DNA of 64,000 nt from Agriotes lineatus (GCA_940337035.1 CALNHX010002679.1:1-64000); one strand, 5' to 3'; positions 1-11,862 are shown, counted from the first letter of the stretch. Program-made: numbers and translations. Notes: generated from the letters alone by a model not told the origin.

Positions 1-2190
1 TGCACGATTTATATAATTTTTGATGCAGGAAGGTCGAAGTTATAGGACAAATTATCGCAGAATTACAAAAAGTGTGTGTTGTGATAGCATACAGTTTCAC
101 CAATGTCGATAATTTCTCAGAGAAATCGAAGTATTACACATTAAAAGTATAAATATTTAAGACCTATAAATTCGTTTTTCCAAGTAGATAGAATGCAGTG
201 AAGCGTTTCAAAGTACAGAAAAGGTTTTTACGAAGGCTCCTTCAATTAATTTTCAATTTAAAACGCCGCTAAAAACATATTCGATAAGCTTAGCATAAAA
301 ATTTGCAATTTTAATACAAAAATTGGTTAAAAAGCTCTCCTTCACGATTTATTACAATTCTTGGATGCAGAAGTCGAACTTATATGACAAATTCATCGCG
401 CAATTACAAAAAGTGTGGTTGTGATAGCATACAGTTTTCACCAAATGTGATAATTCCTCAGAGAAAACGAAAAATTACAATTAAAAAATTGTATGAATCG
501 TTAAGGACCTATAAATTCGTTTTTTTAATGTAGATAGAATGCAGTGAGGCATCTCAGAGTTACAAAAAACGTTTTTACGAAGCTTCTTTAATTACTTTTT
601 CAATTAAATCCCGCTAAAAACAAATTTGACAAGCTTGGCATGAAAATTTATAATTTTAATTAAAAAAATGGTTCGGAAGCTCTCCTTCACGATTTATTAC
701 ACTTTTTGATGCAGGAAGTCGAACTTATATGACAAATTCATCGCGCAATTACAAAAAGTGTGGTTTTGATAGCATAGAGTTTTCACCAAATGTCGATAAT
801 GCCCAGAGAAATCGAAGTATTACAATAAAAAAAATGTATAAATCGTTAAGGACCTATAAATTCGTTTTTCCAAGTAGATAAAATGCAGTGAGGCGTCTCA
901 AAGTTACAAAAAAAGTGTTTACGAAGCTTCTTTAATAATTTTTTCAATTAAAACGCCGCTAAAAACAAATTCGACAAGCTTAGCATAAAAATTTGCAATT
1001 TTAATACAAAAATTGGTTTAAAGCTCTTCTTCACAATTATTACAACTTTTGGATGCAGGAAGTCGAACTTATACGACAATGCATCGCGGAATTACAAAAA
1101 GTGTGGTTGTGATAGCATACAGTTTTCACCAAATGTCGATAATTCCCAGAGAAATCAAAGTATTACAATAAAAAATTGTATAAATCGTTAAGGACCTATA
1201 AATTCGTTTTTCCAAGTAGATAAAATGCAGTGAGGCGTCTCAAAGTTACAAAAAAGTGTTTACGAAGCTCCTTTAATTAATTTTCAATTTAAACGCCGCT
1301 AAAAACAAATTCGACAAGCTTAGCGTAAAAATTTGCAATTTTAATACAAAAATGGTTTAAAAGCTCTCCTTCACAATTTATTACAATTTTTGGATGCAGG
1401 AAGTCGAACTTATACGACAAATGCATCGCGGAATTACAAAAAGTGTGGTTGTGATAGCATACAGTTTTCACCAAATGTCGATAATTCCTCAGAGAAAACG
1501 AAAAATTACAATTAAAAAATTGTATAAATCGTTAAGGACCTATAAATTCGTTTTTTCATGTAGATAGAATGCAGTGAGGCATCTCAGAGTTACAAAAAAC
1601 GTTTTTACGAAGATTCTTTAATTACTTTTTCAATTTAAATCCCGCTAAAACAAATTTGACAGCTTAGCATGAAAATTGATAATTTTAATTAAAAAAATGG
1701 TTCGGAAGCTCTCCTTCACGATTTATTACACGTTTTGAATGCAGAAAGTTGAACTTATACGACAAATTCATCGCGGAATTACAAAAGTGTGTTTTGATAG
1801 CATACAGTTTTCACCAAATGTCGATAATTCCTCAGAGAAATCGCAAAATTACAATTAAAAATTGTATAAATCGTTACATTTGTTTTTCTAAGTAGATAAA
1901 TGCAGTGAGGCGTCTCAGAGTTAGAAAAAAAGTTTTTGCACGCTCCTTTAATTAATTTTCGAATTTAAAACGCCGCAAAAACAAATTCGACAAGCTTTGC
2001 ATAAAAATTTGCAATTTTATTACAAAAATTTGCTTGAAAGCTCCCATTCACGATTAATTACAATTTTTGGATGCAGGAAGTCGCAGTTATGGGTCGATTT
2101 TCAGGTTCTTAGAATTATTAGTAAATTCATTTCGGAATTACAAAAATTGGGGTTTGTTAACAGAGTTCTCACAAAATTTTGCTAATTATT
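1..2190. repeat. Satellite array A, ~343-bp monomer
   Basis: Six full units plus partial ends. A phase marker (gatgcagg followed by aagtcgaac) recurs near 22, 364, 708, 1052, 1393, 1738 and 2070, giving spacings of 332-345 bp. Other conserved blocks in each unit are agtgtggttgtgatagcata, ttaaggacctataaattcg and aacgccgctaaaaacaaatt. Units differ mainly by single-base indels and substitutions. The array runs off the left edge, so its full length is unknown. No coding frame persists across monomers; short open frames here are by-products of the repeat. Confidence 0.93.
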
Positions 2191-2745
2191 TAAATACAAT
2201 TTAAAATTACTAGAGAAGTTACTAAGTCTTGGATTAATAGCACCAAACGCATCCAAAGTAGATTCTTCCACAACAAAGCCCAAATAAAGGAAATTTCGTC
2301 AACCTTTGCATCTAGAAAAGTTGCTGCGATAATATGCAACTGTCACAAACACATACGAAAAGTTTAGCTTGCCAAATTTCAGATCTGGAGCTGTTTTTTT
2401 AATATAATTTTTGAGTGGGTTTTTTGGATTTTAGATTTAATAGTAAGCTAACGATATCTAGCCAAAAGTTCAAGGTAGAATAGCAAGGTTCCACAAAGGC
2501 TTATTTTGTAAAAGAAATTACCTCCATTTTTGCAATTAAACAAGCTGCTGCGAGAATGTGTAGTGGCTAAAACCAAATTGGGGAAATGTAGCAACTTCAA
2601 GTGTACAACATTTCAGTTTTGGGGTTGTTCTTTACGAATTTTTGAATGCGTTAAGTGGAAATTGTGCGCCGATTTCCTAGTTTTTAGAAATATTACTAAG
2701 CTGCTGAGGTTTAGCCCACAAGGCATTTGTTATGAGTAAGTGAAT
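2191..2745. repeat. Degenerate right edge of satellite A
   Basis: The monomer signature decays but stays visible. The stretch near 2062-2140 (tttttggatgcaggaagtc, then cgattttcaggttcttagaa) is echoed near 2635-2705 (gaatttttgaatgcgttaag, then cgatttcctagtttttagaa) and more faintly at 2405-2450. Spacing becomes irregular. This is the expected look of an array boundary that has escaped homogenisation. Confidence 0.65.
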
Positions 2746-2879
2746 TGTTAGAATTTTTGCAGAAAATAGTAAACGTAGATCTCTCATTAGCCACGATCGA
2801 AACTGGGCGATTATTTTCAAATTAGCAGTTTTAAATGTCGACGCGTAATAATCTCATCGAAACGTGCATCTAGAATCAA

Positions 2880-4150
2880 GAGTAACGACAATATAAACGT
2901 TTCGATAAAAGAAGAGAAAGCGGCAAGGGTCATGCATGCAAATGCAGAAAAACTGAAGGCAACTGCCTCGGGAAGCAGAAACTCAAAAACTTACTCTGCG
3001 GCAGCTCGGCGAAAAACGCGCTGAAATCCACAGCCTTAGGCGCACCCCAAGATCGAAATTACAAAGATTTCTAAAAATAAAGAAATGCAGCGACCTGCCA
3101 ACGTTTCCAAATAAAAAAATCTTTCGAACCCGAAAAATCGACCGGGGCGGCGGACGCAAAATTTCGGCTCCGATCGAGCAGCCGGGCGGCCGAGCAATTT
3201 TTTCCAAAATCCAAAAAAGTCGCGCGATTTTTTCGCCGATATAAAAGTCAAGATGGCCGAGCAAACAATCTATTTTTATCATCATCGTACGAATTGCTGA
3301 TCCAATATTTGCAGAAGCCATTTTACGTTTTTTCCAAGCGAAATTTTCACCATGTTTCCTAACGATTTATGCAAATTTATTGATTATTTTTGAGTGCGCG
3401 TGTGGCTAAGCCTGCGATCAGTTTTGTTTATGTTATTATTAAAAATCCAGGGGAAAAATGTATAAAAAAATTGCGGACATTTTCGGTGCTATCTTATCAC
3501 TAGGATTCGGAGCGCACTAACCAATTAAAACGGCGTTCAAGTTCATTCCCGCACATTTTCACGCACTGGTATAACCTCAAAGCACTAATTCCGGGCACTA
3601 ATCTTGCACCAGGTCTCAGGAGGCCGCCGCAGGCTGGAGTTTTTCGTACGTATGTGGGAAGAAAGTGGAGAAATTAACGGCCATTTTATCATACATATCT
3701 ATGATTGAGTTAAGAAACATTTGAGCATCTTAGTAGTAAGAAAGCTGCACTTAGAATCGAAGGCGGCTTGGAATAGTGGGGGAGAGAATTGCATAAGGCA
3801 AAGCGAGATGAATGCATTTAAGTGCATTTGCTGATGCACTAAACAGAGACGAATGTGTACTGTATAAGTGTATGCTTGTATATAAAATAGACTTATGCAT
3901 TTCTGTAGTGCGGATCGCGATTTTTTTGAGCGGATTGCCATTAGACGCTCGGCCTGGCTTTCGCCCGATATTTTGAAAATTTGGGCAGGCTGTCAGCAAA
4001 TGCTGCCGGAGTGGCATTTCTACGTAGCAGAGCAGAACGCGTCCACTTTTACTTACTTTATGCAGCGGCAAGTTTTGTTAGGCAGTTATCAGCGCAATTG
4101 CCACAACGAACTTCTGGAAAAACTCCAACAGACGCGTTTTTAGCTTTTTG
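2880..4150. promoter_or_regulatory. Single-copy GC-rich island 1 (candidate regulatory element)
   Basis: Composition changes abruptly from AT-rich repeat to a mosaic rich in CG, GGCGG and CCGGGC between about 2930 and 3260, then unique sequence to about 4150. It has no internal repetition and none of the mobile-element signatures seen elsewhere. GCCAT-type Pho/YY1 cores lie at 3250-3257 (reverse strand), 3317-3324, 3680-3687 and 3937-3943. A 112-residue minus-strand open frame at 2983-3321 looks compositional: no recognisable domain and an overlapping rival frame. Regulatory function is inferred from composition and motif content only. It could instead be an unexpressed exon or an old single-copy relic. 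Confidence 0.35.
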
Positions 4151-4835
4151 AGCGCAGGAAATGCAGCAGTTCAATTATATTTAGTTTTATTTTAGACTAA
4201 TTGGGTTCGATTAATACAAGAAGCGCAAGAAACGAGTTTGTTTTTAAATTTTTACATTACGGTATTCTCGTTGAAGCGATACACGCGCTGTCCAAGCAAC
4301 TAATACACAATATTTAGAAACTTTGCCTATTAAATCTAAAATTAACGAGTACTGCGTAGGGCTGTAATACCTATTTTTCATTTAACAATTATTAAAATAT
4401 TTTTGAATTAAAAACAATTGTTCGAATACATAGAAAATCGGCTCTAAGGACCAATTTTTAACATATAGTTACTATCATTAGCAAACACAGATAATATCAC
4501 ATTATTAAACAGCTCTTAACCTTTTGCCAAATATTATAAAAAGAAAATTCAATTCCTAACTTTCGTTTCCAATCCTCCATATGCAAGAAGGCTTTATTCA
4601 AAATTTTCGCAATAAAAATGAACTTATTTTATTTAATTCCTGTCGTTCACTGTAAAAGGAGGAAGGAAAATTTTAAAATTAAGATATTTACAATAAAATG
4701 CACAGCAGAAATTCAATTCAGATTCATCTTAGACCACGTCGTCTATATGGATGAACATTCGGATGTTTTTAATTCTGTATTGTCGGCACCGCGAATCCAA
4801 AATAACTATTTATACAACTATTTAAGCAATGCATC
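4151..4835. other. AT-rich interval, nothing recognised
   Basis: Long A/T runs and scattered stops in all frames. A 75-codon plus-strand open frame at 4618-4845 resembles no family I know and is probably chance. Confidence 0.5.
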
Positions 4836-6020
4836 TGTTGTGTGACTTTGCAGGATCTCGCTTCGCTCGTCGCACGCGTTACACAACTTTGCATTTCTTA
4901 ACTTATTTTATTCAATTTTGTGTACTTTAAATCGATAAAATGGTAAATGGCATGTCAAGCAGGTACGCTTTTGCTTTTAGCATGGTCAATACGATGTAAA
5001 AATGACTTTATCTACGACCACTACTAAAGTAGGCCTATTAGCGCTAGCTGGTTTCACTAAAAGTGCCGTTTTATAGTTTAGCGTGGTTAAAGAAATCAGC
5101 TGTTTACTTTTAGCCCATGTGCTAAAAGTGAAGTGAGGTTATAAAACTACAATTTCGAACTGGAAGTGAAGTTATAAAGTTTTTCTAGTTACTTCTTGTG
5201 TTACAGCTAAAGTGTTTTTGAAATAATAAACCGTTATGTAATGAATACAGTCAGATGTGTAGTATTAATAATTACCTTTCGTAACTGACTTTGACAGTAC
5301 TGGCTTCGCAAACATTCGCCCGCGCGGCATGGTCTACTGTTTATTATGACATAAATTAGAAGTGTCGTAGATGCAAAACCTTTGTTAAATCGATATTTAT
5401 GGATTAATAACAGTAAAATTAAGGTCGTAGATAAAATATTGTAGGTAACGCGTGCTAAAAGTCGTTTATGCACGAGACATAATTTTCATGTCTCGTGCAT
5501 AAACGTCAACTTTTAGTTCTTGTTGCATAAATAGCTATTTCATCACTAGTAGTGAAATATTTTCATTTTATAACTAGTTACGAAAATTGTGACGTTGCAA
5601 AACTTTACTCAATTTGCAAAGTGACACTATATGTCAAAATTAGAAAATGGGTATTTATAAAACCAGTTAGGAAATGCCTCATTTTGTGTAACTCGTGGAA
5701 GTTTGCGTCACGAGCGGAGCGAGATCCAGCAAAGCCACACAAGTTACACAAAATCGTGTCTCTTAACGTGTTTTATACAGGATTTTTTTCTAATTCTGAG
5801 AAAATGGTTTCTTTAAACTTTAAACTGATGAAATTATAAATGTCATGTATTGAAAATCAAGTAGGTGGGCTTTCGTGTTTTCTCAGTAAATTTGATGTAC
5901 TTTTCATTACTAGTTGTGAATATTACCATTTCATAACTAGTTACGAAAAGTTTTGATGTTTCGACACTGTTTTTCAAGTAACAATTATTAAAAGCGACGT
6001 TTCATAACGTTAAAAATTAC
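4836..6020. repeat. Diverged direct repeats with inverted internal segment
   Basis: Sequence after 4880 (acacaa, cttaac, ttttat, then aaatgg-catgtc-aag-aggt) reappears in the same order and orientation after 5745. The ~50-70-bp block preceding each copy carries the same GC-rich motif in opposite orientations: ggatctcgcttcgctcgt at 4853-4870, and its near reverse complement acgagcggagcgagatcc at about 5720-5737. Each block is bounded by short inverted repeats of the type gtgtaac/gttacac. A second motif (tagtgaaatatt ... ataactagttacg) recurs near 5548-5583 and 5912-5949. This is probably a decayed non-autonomous element family; I cannot assign it to a superfamily. Confidence 0.55.
5455..5516. 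repeat. Perfect 18-bp-stem hairpin
   Basis: Left arm 5463-5480 (cgtttatgcacgagacat) and right arm 5488-5505 are exact reverse complements around a 7-nt loop. Pairing resumes outside the core (ctaaaag with cttttag) after a 3-nt bulge. It lies inside the diverged-repeat region and may be the centre of a small palindromic element. Confidence 0.85.
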
Positions 6021-6532
6021 ATAAAATGCAACTTTTCAAATAGAATTAAATAAACACTTGATATTGTAAATTAGATATAGGTAAGTATGTTTTTTCTATT
6101 TGTTCTTCTATTGTGTACTATTTTATAACCACTCACTAATACCTACACTAGGAAAATGCAAATATCAGCTTTATTGCCTATATCTTATTGCTCCAAACTT
6201 CGTTTTTACACCTCTGCCAATAATAATTCATTAGGAAAAATTTCAGATAGCTTTGTCTATTTATGTGTCAAATGGAAAGCTCGAGTTACACTATAAACTA
6301 AAAATTGACTTTAGCTTAAACACTTAGTTTTTGTAGACAATCATTGAAGTTCTATATTTTATATTTAAATTTTGTTTCCAACATATAATTTTACAGATTT
6401 TTATAAATGTCTCCGTCTTCCTTCTCTTATTACAGGGCCAATCTGTTTTAACCATATAATCGTTAAAAACCCTTTTTGCCTTTAAGTCAGGTAGGTGGCT
6501 AGATTTGACCGTCGAAAGTGAAAAAGAGTTTC

Positions 6533-6657
6533 CTTGTTAGGGATTAATGACTACCACAGGTGTTAGCGTAGGATTTTTAAACTCTCGCGTCGGGATTCGA
6601 ACCCGCCCCGGGTGTCTGAGAGGCGAGAATTTGCTCGCTGGGCAATTCGCTCACTAC
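6533..6657 (-). mobile_element. tRNA-derived SINE, family 2, copy 1
   Basis: On the minus strand a tRNA-like head carries a B-box-type motif (reverse complement of 6592-6604, gggattcgaaccc). It is followed by a tail containing the reverse complement of gactaccacaggtgttagcg. The same head and tail order occurs at 51942-52084, also on the minus strand, which defines the family. No target duplication is obvious, so the ends are approximate. It is too diverged from a cloverleaf to be called a working tRNA gene. Confidence 0.7.
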
Positions 6658-6770
6658 ATTTATGAATGTCGACACGTAATAAGGCACATAAAGACCAAAC
6701 AAGTGAATGTATGGCCTAAACTGGTTTTAAATTTGATTGAGACAAATACGAGAAACTGTGAAATATTTAA

Positions 6771-7130
6771 GGGGGTATCCTGAATTCGAATGTAACGCGT
6801 AAACAAGAAGTAGTGGCGCAATACGCCGGAAAATGTTTGGCGTTAACATTCTGACTCAGTGTGCCAAGTGGTGTGGTCCTGAGTTGACTGGTTTTCCTAA
6901 CAGCTGACAATAAACAACAAAGAGTACGAGTGAAGCTTTTACGGAAGACGTGCTAGATAGTAACTAAATACACAAGTGGTGCCACTGGTTTGAATATCTG
7001 CCATAAAAAACAAATCAGTCACTCCAGAATCACGCAACTTGGCAGACTGAGTCAGAATTCCGTTGATTCGCGACACCTTTCGGCGCATTACGTTACTATT
7101 TCGCATTTAGGTTTGTTTTGAATACCTCCT
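6771..7130. mobile_element. MITE-like element with ~120-bp imperfect terminal inverted repeats
   Basis: The left end begins gggggtatcctgaattc; the reverse complement of the right end begins ggaggtattcaaaac. The arms stay alignable for about 120 bp. They share attctgactcagt-tgccaag near 6857-6877 and, inverted, at about 7037-7057, as well as a cgcaatacgccgg / cgtaatgcgccga block. The interior (about 6900-7000) has no coding frame. This is a non-autonomous DNA transposon. TTAA sits left of the element but not right, so a piggyBac-type assignment is unsupported and the superfamily stays open. Confidence 0.75.
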
Positions 7131-8412
7131 CGTAGCTTATAAAGCTAATTTTCTTCCAATTTGTAAAAACACATCTACCACGTCACAAGTTCTGGCAAGA
7201 AGAGTGTGCGTGTTAACCTAATCGAGTTTTTTTAACTTGATCTCTGCCAATAATTCCCTTTTGTATATGAAATATATGCAAAAGTAGACTTTAAATGTGA
7301 AAATAAAAAATAATTCTTGTATGTTAAAGTTTTTTTATTAAACAGAGTTTTGAAAAATGATAAATGGATAACAGCTCAACAACAACTCTGTTTTGCCCAA
7401 CTGAAACTGTTTGAAATACAAAGACATCGAGAAAGGTTGAAGACCACCTAAGCAGGTAATATAGACTACCACGAATTCGCATAAATGTTAAATCGGTGTT
7501 TGCATGCAACTTCAGAACACTAAATTCACTAAATGTCGGTGTCACGTGGTATTTAATCATTTATGATGTCTCAGTATAATAATTAACATTTAAACTTGGT
7601 TGTTTTCTATATTTTCAAGATTTCCAATTCAGCCCAAGCCTATCTCCTAACTATGTTGGGTGCTTTTGCATTAGCAGGGAATTTAGAAAAGAGAAACATT
7701 AATTTAATTAAATTATTGGCGAAGTGTAGAGGCAAATGCATCTACATATACTAGATTTAATCCGTGTGAACGGAGAGCTATGCGCGCTAGCTTTTAAGTT
7801 TCTTATTTGCCATTCAGTTCTAATACAATAATATCTGTTATTAAATTATACGTTTTATCTTAATTTATAATTCTGTGACTGAGAATTTATTTGTAGAAAA
7901 CTGTCATTAGTTACAGAAAACTGTAATTAGTTTGTTAGTCTCACGCTAGATGGCGCAGATAACTGCAACTAACCCAACTAACTTCAGAGCTTTCTGGATA
8001 GACAGCTAGATTTGTGTGTTTAAAAGACGTGCTTCCGTTTCGATGTTTTAGACTGGAGAACCAAAAAACTATGAAATTGTTCAATTGTGCTTTAAGCAAA
8101 AAACGTGATTGAAGTACAGTTGTGGATAAACCATTCAAAGGCTAAGACATAAATTTAGATACTAAGAAAACCTTAAGATTTGTGTTTCTCAATGTTTGCC
8201 TCAATACGTAGTGATCCGTAGAACTAAAAATTAATAACAAAATAGTTGCAATAAAATTTTAGCTAGTTGTTATATAAAATATTGATTGTAGGCCAAAATA
8301 TATCTAATATCTATGTCAGTTTCTTTCAAATATGGTTACATAATTACTCTTTAATAATTCCATGTATTCTTAGCATTGTGGTTATTAATTTTTTCATTCA
8401 TTATTTTTAGTC
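7131..8412. other. AT-rich interval, nothing recognised
   Basis: No domain-bearing frame or clear repeat. Only a small local duplication (gaaaactgtcattagt / gaaaactgtaattagt) near 7896-7930. Confidence 0.5.
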
Positions 8413-8631
8413 TTGTGCAACGGAGGTAATGGGTAACTTGCGACGTGCAAAACGCTTCTTTCACACCCAAACACATCACACATTCAACAAACTTTAGTCT
8501 AACGTAAAGGTAACTTAGCTAAGGACTTTAAATACATCTACGCTCCGAAAAAATGTTCAGCCACGGCCAGATTTGAACCCCTGTCCGCGTAGTGGCTAAG
8601 CTGGGCCCTTGCCTACGCAACCGCTCAGGAT
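8413..8631 (-). mobile_element. tRNA-derived SINE, family 3, copy 1
   Basis: Read on the minus strand it starts with a tRNA-like head (cctgagcggttgcgtaggc, then a B-box-type ggggttcaaatctgg; plus coordinates 8565-8582). It ends in gaggta/cgttgcac, seen on plus as gtgcaacggaggtaat at 8415-8430. The second copy at 55199-55376 has the same head, the same linker (ggccgt-g-ctg/tcg) and the same terminal block. Two copies 47 kb apart with identical architecture support a SINE rather than a tRNA gene. Confidence 0.78.
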
Positions 8632-10120
8632 GTAGAATTGTTATTTTTTTCCAAAGTTGCTTATGGCGTCCACCTGTTCTTTATCTGTTCCAATATTCAC
8701 TTTATACGTTTTCTTTTTCTTTGGCATTTTGAAAAGTATATCATAGTTGTAGCTCTAAAGACTAATTTGTTTTCACGATGTTTCCATAAATTTATAGGTA
8801 TAGAAAATAGCTATCTTGGATAGTTCGTGTTCATATTATTACATTATATTAACTACTTTCAAAATGATCGATATTGGCGTTTCCAACTTAAAATACAGAC
8901 GGCTGGAGAGGCTCCACGTATTAAGAAATGCTGTTTGTCCCAGAAACCGTTTGTTCAAATTAGAATTTTCTACATTATTAAATATCTTCGTTTAATAATT
9001 GATCTTATAAAATATTAAAAAACGGGACATTAAATAAACGTGTTAGTTCGCTTTCAACGTTCATTCGGTTACTGCGTACTTGGAACGTCATCAGTCTCGG
9101 TTAAGTGCCTAGCTTATTTGTTCTTTTAGGACGTATTACTTCTTCAACTATATACTTCTTATACAACGAACAAAGAAAACGTTCCGTGAGCTGCATATTT
9201 TCTTTTATAAAGTACTTTACTGGTGAAACATGCGAAATCAGAAAAAGTCGCATACATTTTGGTTTGCAGCAGAGTATACAACGCAAGTATTGTTATATGC
9301 TTCGCAAAATTGTTAAAGAATTGAACCTTCAAACTCAGTTGTTTGTTAATTGTTGTGTCACGTAGATGCTGATATTGTCAATTACGAAGATGCTATAAAA
9401 AACAGTGACAAAAGTCGTAGCAAGCAACTAAAACACCGACGACGACAAAAGAACGTATCCGTAACGGTTGGAAATTATTTATAATACTAATCAAAGCGAC
9501 TCATACTAGATTTTATCAAATTAATAATTGCGTTTGTATGATTACTTCAAAAAGATTTTTCTTCATTATTCGGTGTATGTTTTCTTAAAACCTCTTCTTT
9601 TATAACGTACAGGTTTTCATGGCCCCGACAAGGACGTTTTAAGCGAGTTGCACTGTAAACGAAGCTTAACCTCAGTTTTATTAATTTAGTTTAAGGCTTT
9701 CGTCAGTAGAAGCAATCAAATGCTAGATTTACCATGAAATCACAAAACTTCAAAATTTGCAGGGTGAATTATAATTTTTTGCTGATTGATAAAATTTAAT
9801 ATTGAAATTTGGTTGAACCATGTATTTAGTCAATTCAAATATATATTTAATGAAAATGCAAAACAAGAACATATTAATATGACAAATATGAAAGGGGCGG
9901 ACATGAAGCATTGCAAACGTTCCCCAATTTTACAATTTTTTGGTTTTGAATATAGCGAAACCTTAAATATGTGTCAAAGAATTTCTACGTATAAATTACA
10001 GACTTCGAAAATACAGTTAAAGTTCTTCTTTTTCTTAATTTAAGTTGAAATCGTTCGTGTATTTCTGAGTCCTTTTCTAACACGTGAGTTGAATTGTAAA
10101 GAAAGAAATACGCGTTTTTC
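8632..10120. other. AT-rich interval, nothing recognised
   Basis: Several 60-86-codon frames exist on both strands (for example 9105-9365 plus). They overlap antisense frames, lack family signatures and are treated as chance. Confidence 0.5.
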
Positions 10121-10124
10121 AGGG

Positions 10125-10215
10125 GTCACGAGGTCAGGAGCTGCTTGTATTGTGATTGGACGAAACTGATGTCCGAGCATGAGGTTCGAACTCGCTACAT
10201 GCGGATTTTAAGCTC
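10125..10215 (-). mobile_element. Possible tRNA-like SINE head
   Basis: The minus strand contains gcgagttcgaacctcatgc, a good B-box match (plus about 10177-10195). A candidate A box upstream on that strand (gagacaacgtttgagc) is poor. Single copy in the window with undefined ends. Confidence 0.3.
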
Positions 10216-10905
10216 AAACGTTGTCTCTTTGTTAAGATTTTAAAAATAACTGGGAAGAATATCAAAGATACTCGTATCTAACAGGCCTGGAAATGTTGTT
10301 ATAAACGGCACATTTAAGTGTAGAAATTGTTTGTTACGTTACATCTACAGAAACTAAATCAAATATTTTATCTTTTCATTGATTTTTACTCATCGATTTT
10401 GCTCAATATGTAAAAATAAAGACGATCTCAGTTCTTATTAATCAACATCGAGGCATTTTATCGTACGTAATTCTTTGCAGGTATGTAGTATCTGTAACTA
10501 AGAAAAATTGAAATCGCATCTGGTTATGAAAACTGGCGTTAAAGCAAATATATGAAACTAATATCTATGTTAACAGTTTATGTAAAAAAAAAGATTGTAC
10601 AGCTGGTACTTCAAAGAAAGATTTTCAGTTTAATACAAGTGAGCTCGATTTTTTACTAGCTACTATCAGAAACTCGCAAATATCGCAAGTAAATTTATAT
10701 GTTCCGTGCAAACGTTGCTAAATTGCAAATACACGTTTATTATAAATATATCATTGCACTAGATTTTTTTGAAAACTATAAAAAACATCGCAAGTTTCCA
10801 ACAAATAACGAAATATATTGCTGAATTTTGCGAGACTCAGCAACCTCAAAAATTCAGCTAGCTCTTATAGATTCCTCGCCTTAATACAGTAGGATCAGCT
10901 TGCAA
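10216..10905. other. AT-rich interval, nothing recognised
   Basis: No repeat, domain or structural element seen. Confidence 0.5.
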
Positions 10906-11400
10906 AATTGAAGAAATTGCAGGAACCATTTTGGAACTTTTACCATGGCCGGCCATGTTGTGCTCTTTCTTCCGCCAGCGCGACTTTTACTCAAAGGCTG
11001 ACCCAAATAGGGAGCATCCGATAGCGGCGGGCGGCGTGCCGCAACGTCGAGACGGTGGGCCGGCGAAAAAATGGCGGTACCAATGTCAATAAGTTCTAGC
11101 CGCCCACATGAAATAATGGTTGCATTGTATACGCGCTGGATTATTAGAATATAATTACGCCGAGTACTTAGTTGGTTCCTGCATTAACAATAATGGTTGA
11201 TTAATAGAGTTCCTAGGACGTAAACTATCGGCTTTTTCCTCATTTTTTGCGGGCCGCGTTTTCACTCCGCATGTGGGGGCCATCTGCAAGCGCTTCTTGC
11301 CCTCTTCGGCGGTTCTTGGCCGCTCGTGGTCTAATCTAGACCTTTTGGCTTGCCATGGCCGTTTAGACGTAAAATGCTGCCACGAATAATATTTGCGTTT
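10906..11400. promoter_or_regulatory. Single-copy GC-rich island 2 with clustered GCCAT motifs
   Basis: Sharp GC- and CpG-rich unique sequence between AT-rich flanks. GCCAT-type cores occur at 10944-10949 (reverse), 10952-10959, 11068-11075 (reverse), 11279-11286 and 11352-11359 (a palindromic gccatggc). That is at least five in about 420 bp, against roughly one expected from base composition. Pho/YY1-family proteins bind GCCAT-containing sites, and clusters of these with other motifs mark Polycomb response elements in flies. No open frame with family resemblance is present. Regulatory role is inference. Confidence 0.4.
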
Positions 11401-11676
11401 TTAGCTACAGGGTGTCCATAAAATCGCAGATTGCCTAAACCTAAACTTACCCAAATGCATCTTATAGTATTGTACTTCAAGCGCGTATATATATATTTTT
11501 GAGTTTAGAGAGTTACTGTCTGGTCTATATCGCGACACCTATGTTTCATCCACAATTGATCCAACCGATAATAACCAATATCATCTCAAACGCTGCCATA
11601 TGCACATGCTTTAGTAGCGAATATCATATGAATCGATCTCTGTGTTGGAAGGCATGTATAAAAACCCGTTGTTTAT

Positions 11677-11862
11677 ATTTTCAATAGAAGCTGTTGTCTC
11701 TTATCTCATGTTTTTCAAACCGATTGCTGTAAATAATTACAAAGATAATTCGAAATCCCGACAGAAAGGTTTTCCTTCTTTTTATCTCTCAGGGTTAAAT
11801 ACATACAATATAAAAGCAATGACTAGGAATCATGCTAGCTTGTTTGATTTTGCAATTAGTAG
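11677..11862 (+). repeat. Dispersed direct repeat, copy 1
   Basis: Matches 13009-13170 in the same orientation. Shared landmarks are ttttcaata, tctctta, taaataa-t-caa-gataattcgaaat, gaaaggtttt, tttcagggtta and the closing ttagtag. The copies are diverged but collinear over the full length. Confidence 0.7.

Noticed and set aside
1..2190. Satellites A and F considered as one family
   Set aside because: Different period (~343 versus ~170 bp) and no shared conserved blocks by eye.
2983..3321. 112-codon minus-strand open frame (and a rival 71-codon frame)
   Set aside because: Two overlapping frames are both open because the island is GC-rich; no domain, no splice context.
8413..8631. tRNA-like sequences considered as functional tRNA genes
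   Set aside because: Acceptor stems do not pair, and the head is followed by a conserved non-tRNA body found in a second copy; SINEs fit better. The same applies to 6533, 25949, 43536, 55199 and 59436.
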